From an uncultured Acidobacteriaceae bacterium (GTDB lineage Bacteria > Acidobacteriota > Terriglobia > Terriglobales > Acidobacteriaceae): DNA of 64,000 nucleotides. Each line of letters begins with the position of its first letter. Positions within the stretch are counted from its first letter, which is position 1. Under the pieces are notes generated by a model. It was not told the origin of the DNA. It did no database searches and saw only the letters and a list, made by a program, of their open reading frames with translations. The position numbers and the translations under genes were made by a program. The stretch lies in assembly GCA_903849645.1 (NCBI GenBank), contig CAINJJ010000015.1, forward strand, positions 123,591-187,590, read 5' to 3'. This document shows positions 62,421 to 64,000 of this stretch, piece after piece.

Positions 62421-63410
62421 TCAGGCGTTGACGAGCGACATCATGGTGGCTGGGTAGCGCTGGCCCGAGGCGGCCTCCGGGGGGAACGCCTCGCTCAGCT
62501 GGCTCAGCAGCTCCGGGGAGAGGACAAGGTCGACGGCGGCGGCGTTCTCGTTCAGGTACTTGCGGCGCTTGGTGCCGGGGATGGGCACCACGTCCTCGCC
62601 CTGCGCCAGCACCCAGGCGAGGGCAAGCTGGGCGGCGGTGACGCCCATGGAGGCGGCGAGCTCGTTGACCCGGTCCACGAGCTTGAGGTTGAGGGCGAAG
62701 TTCTCGCCCTGGAAGCGCGGGCTGAGGCGGCGGTAGTCGCCCTCCTCAAAGTCCTGGGGAGTCTTGAAAGCGCCGGTGAGGAAGCCGCGTCCCAAGGGGC
62801 TGTAGGCCACAAAGGCCACGCCAAGGCGGCGGCAGGCGGGCAGAATCTCCGGTTCGGGGTCGCGGGTCCAGAGGGAGTACTCGGTCTGGAGGGCGGTGAT
62901 GGGGTGGACGCGGCAGGCGCGCTCGAGCGTGGAGGCCGAAGCCTCGGAGAGCCCAAGGAAGCGGACCTTGCCTTCCTCGACCAGGCGGCTCATGGCGCCC
63001 ACCGTCTCCTCGATGGGGGTTTTGGGGTCGACGCGGTGCTGGTAGTAGAGGTCGATGGTGTCGATGGCGAGGCGGCGGAGGCTGGCCTCGACGGCCTTGC
63101 GGACGTAGGCGGGGCTGCCGTCGATGCCGCGGACGGAGGGGTCCTTGGGGTCGCGCAGGATGCCGAACTTGGTGGCGAGGAAGAAGCTGTCGCGGCGGCC
63201 TTTCAGCGCCTTGCCCACCAGCTCCTCGTTGGTGTGCGGGCCATAGATGTCGGAGGTGTCAAGGAAGTTGATGCCGAGGTCGAGGGCGCGGGCGATGGTG
63301 GAGAGGGACTCCTGCTCGTCGCGGCTGCCGTAGAACTCGCTCATGCCCATGCAGCCGAGGCCGATGGCGGAGACTTCAGGGCCGTCTTTGCCCAGCGTGC
63401 GTGTCTTCAT
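62421..63410 (-). CDS. Aldo/keto reductase
   Basis: This is a 329-residue NADP(H)-dependent reductase with a TIM-barrel fold. The catalytic tetrad is present: Asp51 and Tyr56 in FLDTSDIYG, Lys81 in LATKFG, and His125 in LYYQHRVD. The [16 protein letters not shown] block binds the cofactor. It resembles the AKR13-type family (general aldehyde reductases). GAGGAG precedes the ATG at 63410. The physiological substrate is unknown. Confidence 0.93.
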   Translation of the reverse strand: MKTRTLGKDGPEVSAIGLGCMGMSEFYGSRDEQESLSTIARALDLGINFLDTSDIYGPHTNEELVGKALKGRRDSFFLATKFGILRDPKDPSVRGIDGSPAYVRKAVEASLRRLAIDTIDLYYQHRVDPKTPIEETVGAMSRLVEEGKVRFLGLSEASASTLERACRVHPITALQTEYSLWTRDPEPEILPACRRLGVAFVAYSPLGRGFLTGAFKTPQDFEEGDYRRLSPRFQGENFALNLKLVDRVNELAASMGVTAAQLALAWVLAQGEDVVPIPGTKRRKYLNENAAAVDLVLSPELLSQLSEAFPPEAASGQRYPATMMSLVNA

Positions 63411-63734
63411 GGTGGTGGCTCCTCACTGTTCCACCGTACATGGTGGGGCGCGGGGCGGGTCAAGCGAGGTGCGGGCGAGTACGGCGGGGGTTGACAGAGG
63501 TCGTGCCGCGGGGGTGGCGAGCGTGCTTTTCAGGCTCCGGACGCTGACCCTTCAGTTCTTACGCTCTTTTCCTCAGCAACAACTCCGCGAGCGCCCCATC
63601 GTTCGCGTTCTGTGCGAAGGTTGGGCTTAACAAAAGTCCGCTCGCCCGCCTTCAATGACAACTGGGAGCGATGCAATCAAAGTCCCCGGAGTTCTGATAA
63701 CGGACAAGGCTTTTGGGCATGGCAGAGAAATTCT
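63411..63734. other. Intergenic region without recognised gene
   Basis: Only shadow-like frames are seen. A small inverted repeat (GGGCAT ... ATGCCC, 63715-63740) lies at the end. No RNA gene or promoter could be assigned. Confidence 0.35.
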
Positions 63735-64000
63735 ATGCCCGAAGTGCGAAAGCGGAGGTCTGTGCTTTCCCATCCTTTCCGCCAAAGGCCGCGGAAAGGA
63801 TGGGGCACCCAGATTTGGTGGTGGGTGAATGGATGGGCCACCACGGCAAGCTATACTCTGGCCAGCAATCAGGTGAGCGGCTGGAGCATGAACAACGGCC
63901 TGGCGCTCGGCTACGACGCGGCGGGCAACGTGACAAGCGACGGAATCAACGCGTACCAGTACGATGCCGAGGGGCGGCTCTGCGCGGTGGACACGACGAA
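63735..64000 (+). pseudogene. RHS/YD-repeat protein fragment, cut by window end
   Basis: An open frame runs from an ATG at 63735 to the last base. From about 63837 it encodes a typical YD-repeat block: ASYTLASNQVSGWSMNNGLA, then GYDAAGNVTSDG, then YQYDAEGRLCAVDT. RHS proteins are large wall- or toxin-associated polymorphic proteins. The 34 residues upstream are arginine- and tryptophan-rich and come from a palindromic repeat, not from an RHS domain. The piece is therefore probably a 5'-truncated copy, though the true 3' part lies beyond the window. Confidence 0.6.
63769..63804. repeat. REP-like palindrome at the rhs fragment junction
   Basis: CCCATCCTTTCCGC (63769-63782) and its perfect reverse complement GCGGAAAGGATGGG (63791-63804) form a 14-bp stem with an 8-base loop. 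A related GATGGGGCACCC sequence occurs in the spacer at about 38635-38646. Confidence 0.85.

Overview
The window is high-GC DNA with densely packed, mostly ordinary bacterial chromosomal genes. The mix points to Acidobacteriota, probably the Terriglobia (Acidobacteriaceae). The pointers are tandem DUF3617 proteins, a DUF4254 protein, a CadC-type winged-helix/TolB-propeller regulator, a HAF-repeat secreted protein, orphan FtsX-type permeases, an RHS fragment, a fused-BcsAB cellulose operon, and many intergenic palindromes and CCCTAAT-type heptamer runs. This assignment is an inference from gene content, not from a search.

Layout. 1-17.4 kb holds housekeeping and scattered envelope genes: eno with its terminator, a secreted glycine-zipper protein, a 3-hydroxybutyryl-CoA dehydrogenase, two FtsX-type permeases without an ATPase, a pilin-like protein coupled to LolA, an M16 peptidase, rlmN, two DUF3617 paralogues, a TPR gene with yvcK, DUF4254 divergent from an ATP-grasp gene, a GyrI-like protein, galT and a tRNA-Lys(UUU). 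17.8-31.4 kb is the centrepiece, a cellulose export operon bcsQ-bcsAB-bcsZ-bcsC whose genes are linked by ATGA overlaps and which ends in a strong terminator. 31.5-46 kb runs mostly on the minus strand: a class II aldolase, a HAF-repeat secreted protein, a CadC-like regulator, a POTRA-like protein with a DMT transporter, an amidohydrolase, an M20 peptidase, truA and aroA, plus a plus-strand TolC-family channel. 47-64 kb has two oligopeptide-type permease genes on opposite strands, a YfcE phosphodiesterase, a CAP-domain protein, a DUF5107 remnant, an AhpD-like protein, valS, a pectin/uronate group (UDG-DUF4861-kduI-cupin), a DJ-1 protein, a degenerate retropepsin-like protein, XdhC, an aldo/keto reductase, and an RHS fragment running off the end.

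The cellulose system is the most interesting part. BcsAB would polymerise UDP-glucose, and its PilZ domain carries c-di-GMP binding motifs. BcsZ trims the product and BcsC forms the outer-membrane conduit. The BcsQ-type ATPase carries an N-terminal segment that matches the spacing pattern of BcsR, so it looks like a BcsR-coiled-coil-BcsQ fusion. BcsC is about twice the usual length because a roughly 400-residue periplasmic module is duplicated. The linker after the second copy appears to have passed through a pair of compensating frameshifts.

Other points worth checking are three TGTGAT repeats in 11-bp phase beside the CadC-like regulator gene, facing inverted arrays of a G-quadruplex-capable telomere-like heptamer, a mosaic of palindromes at 40.7-41.0 kb, and a lower-GC patch inside valS. 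I found no CRISPR array, rRNA, insertion sequence or prophage.
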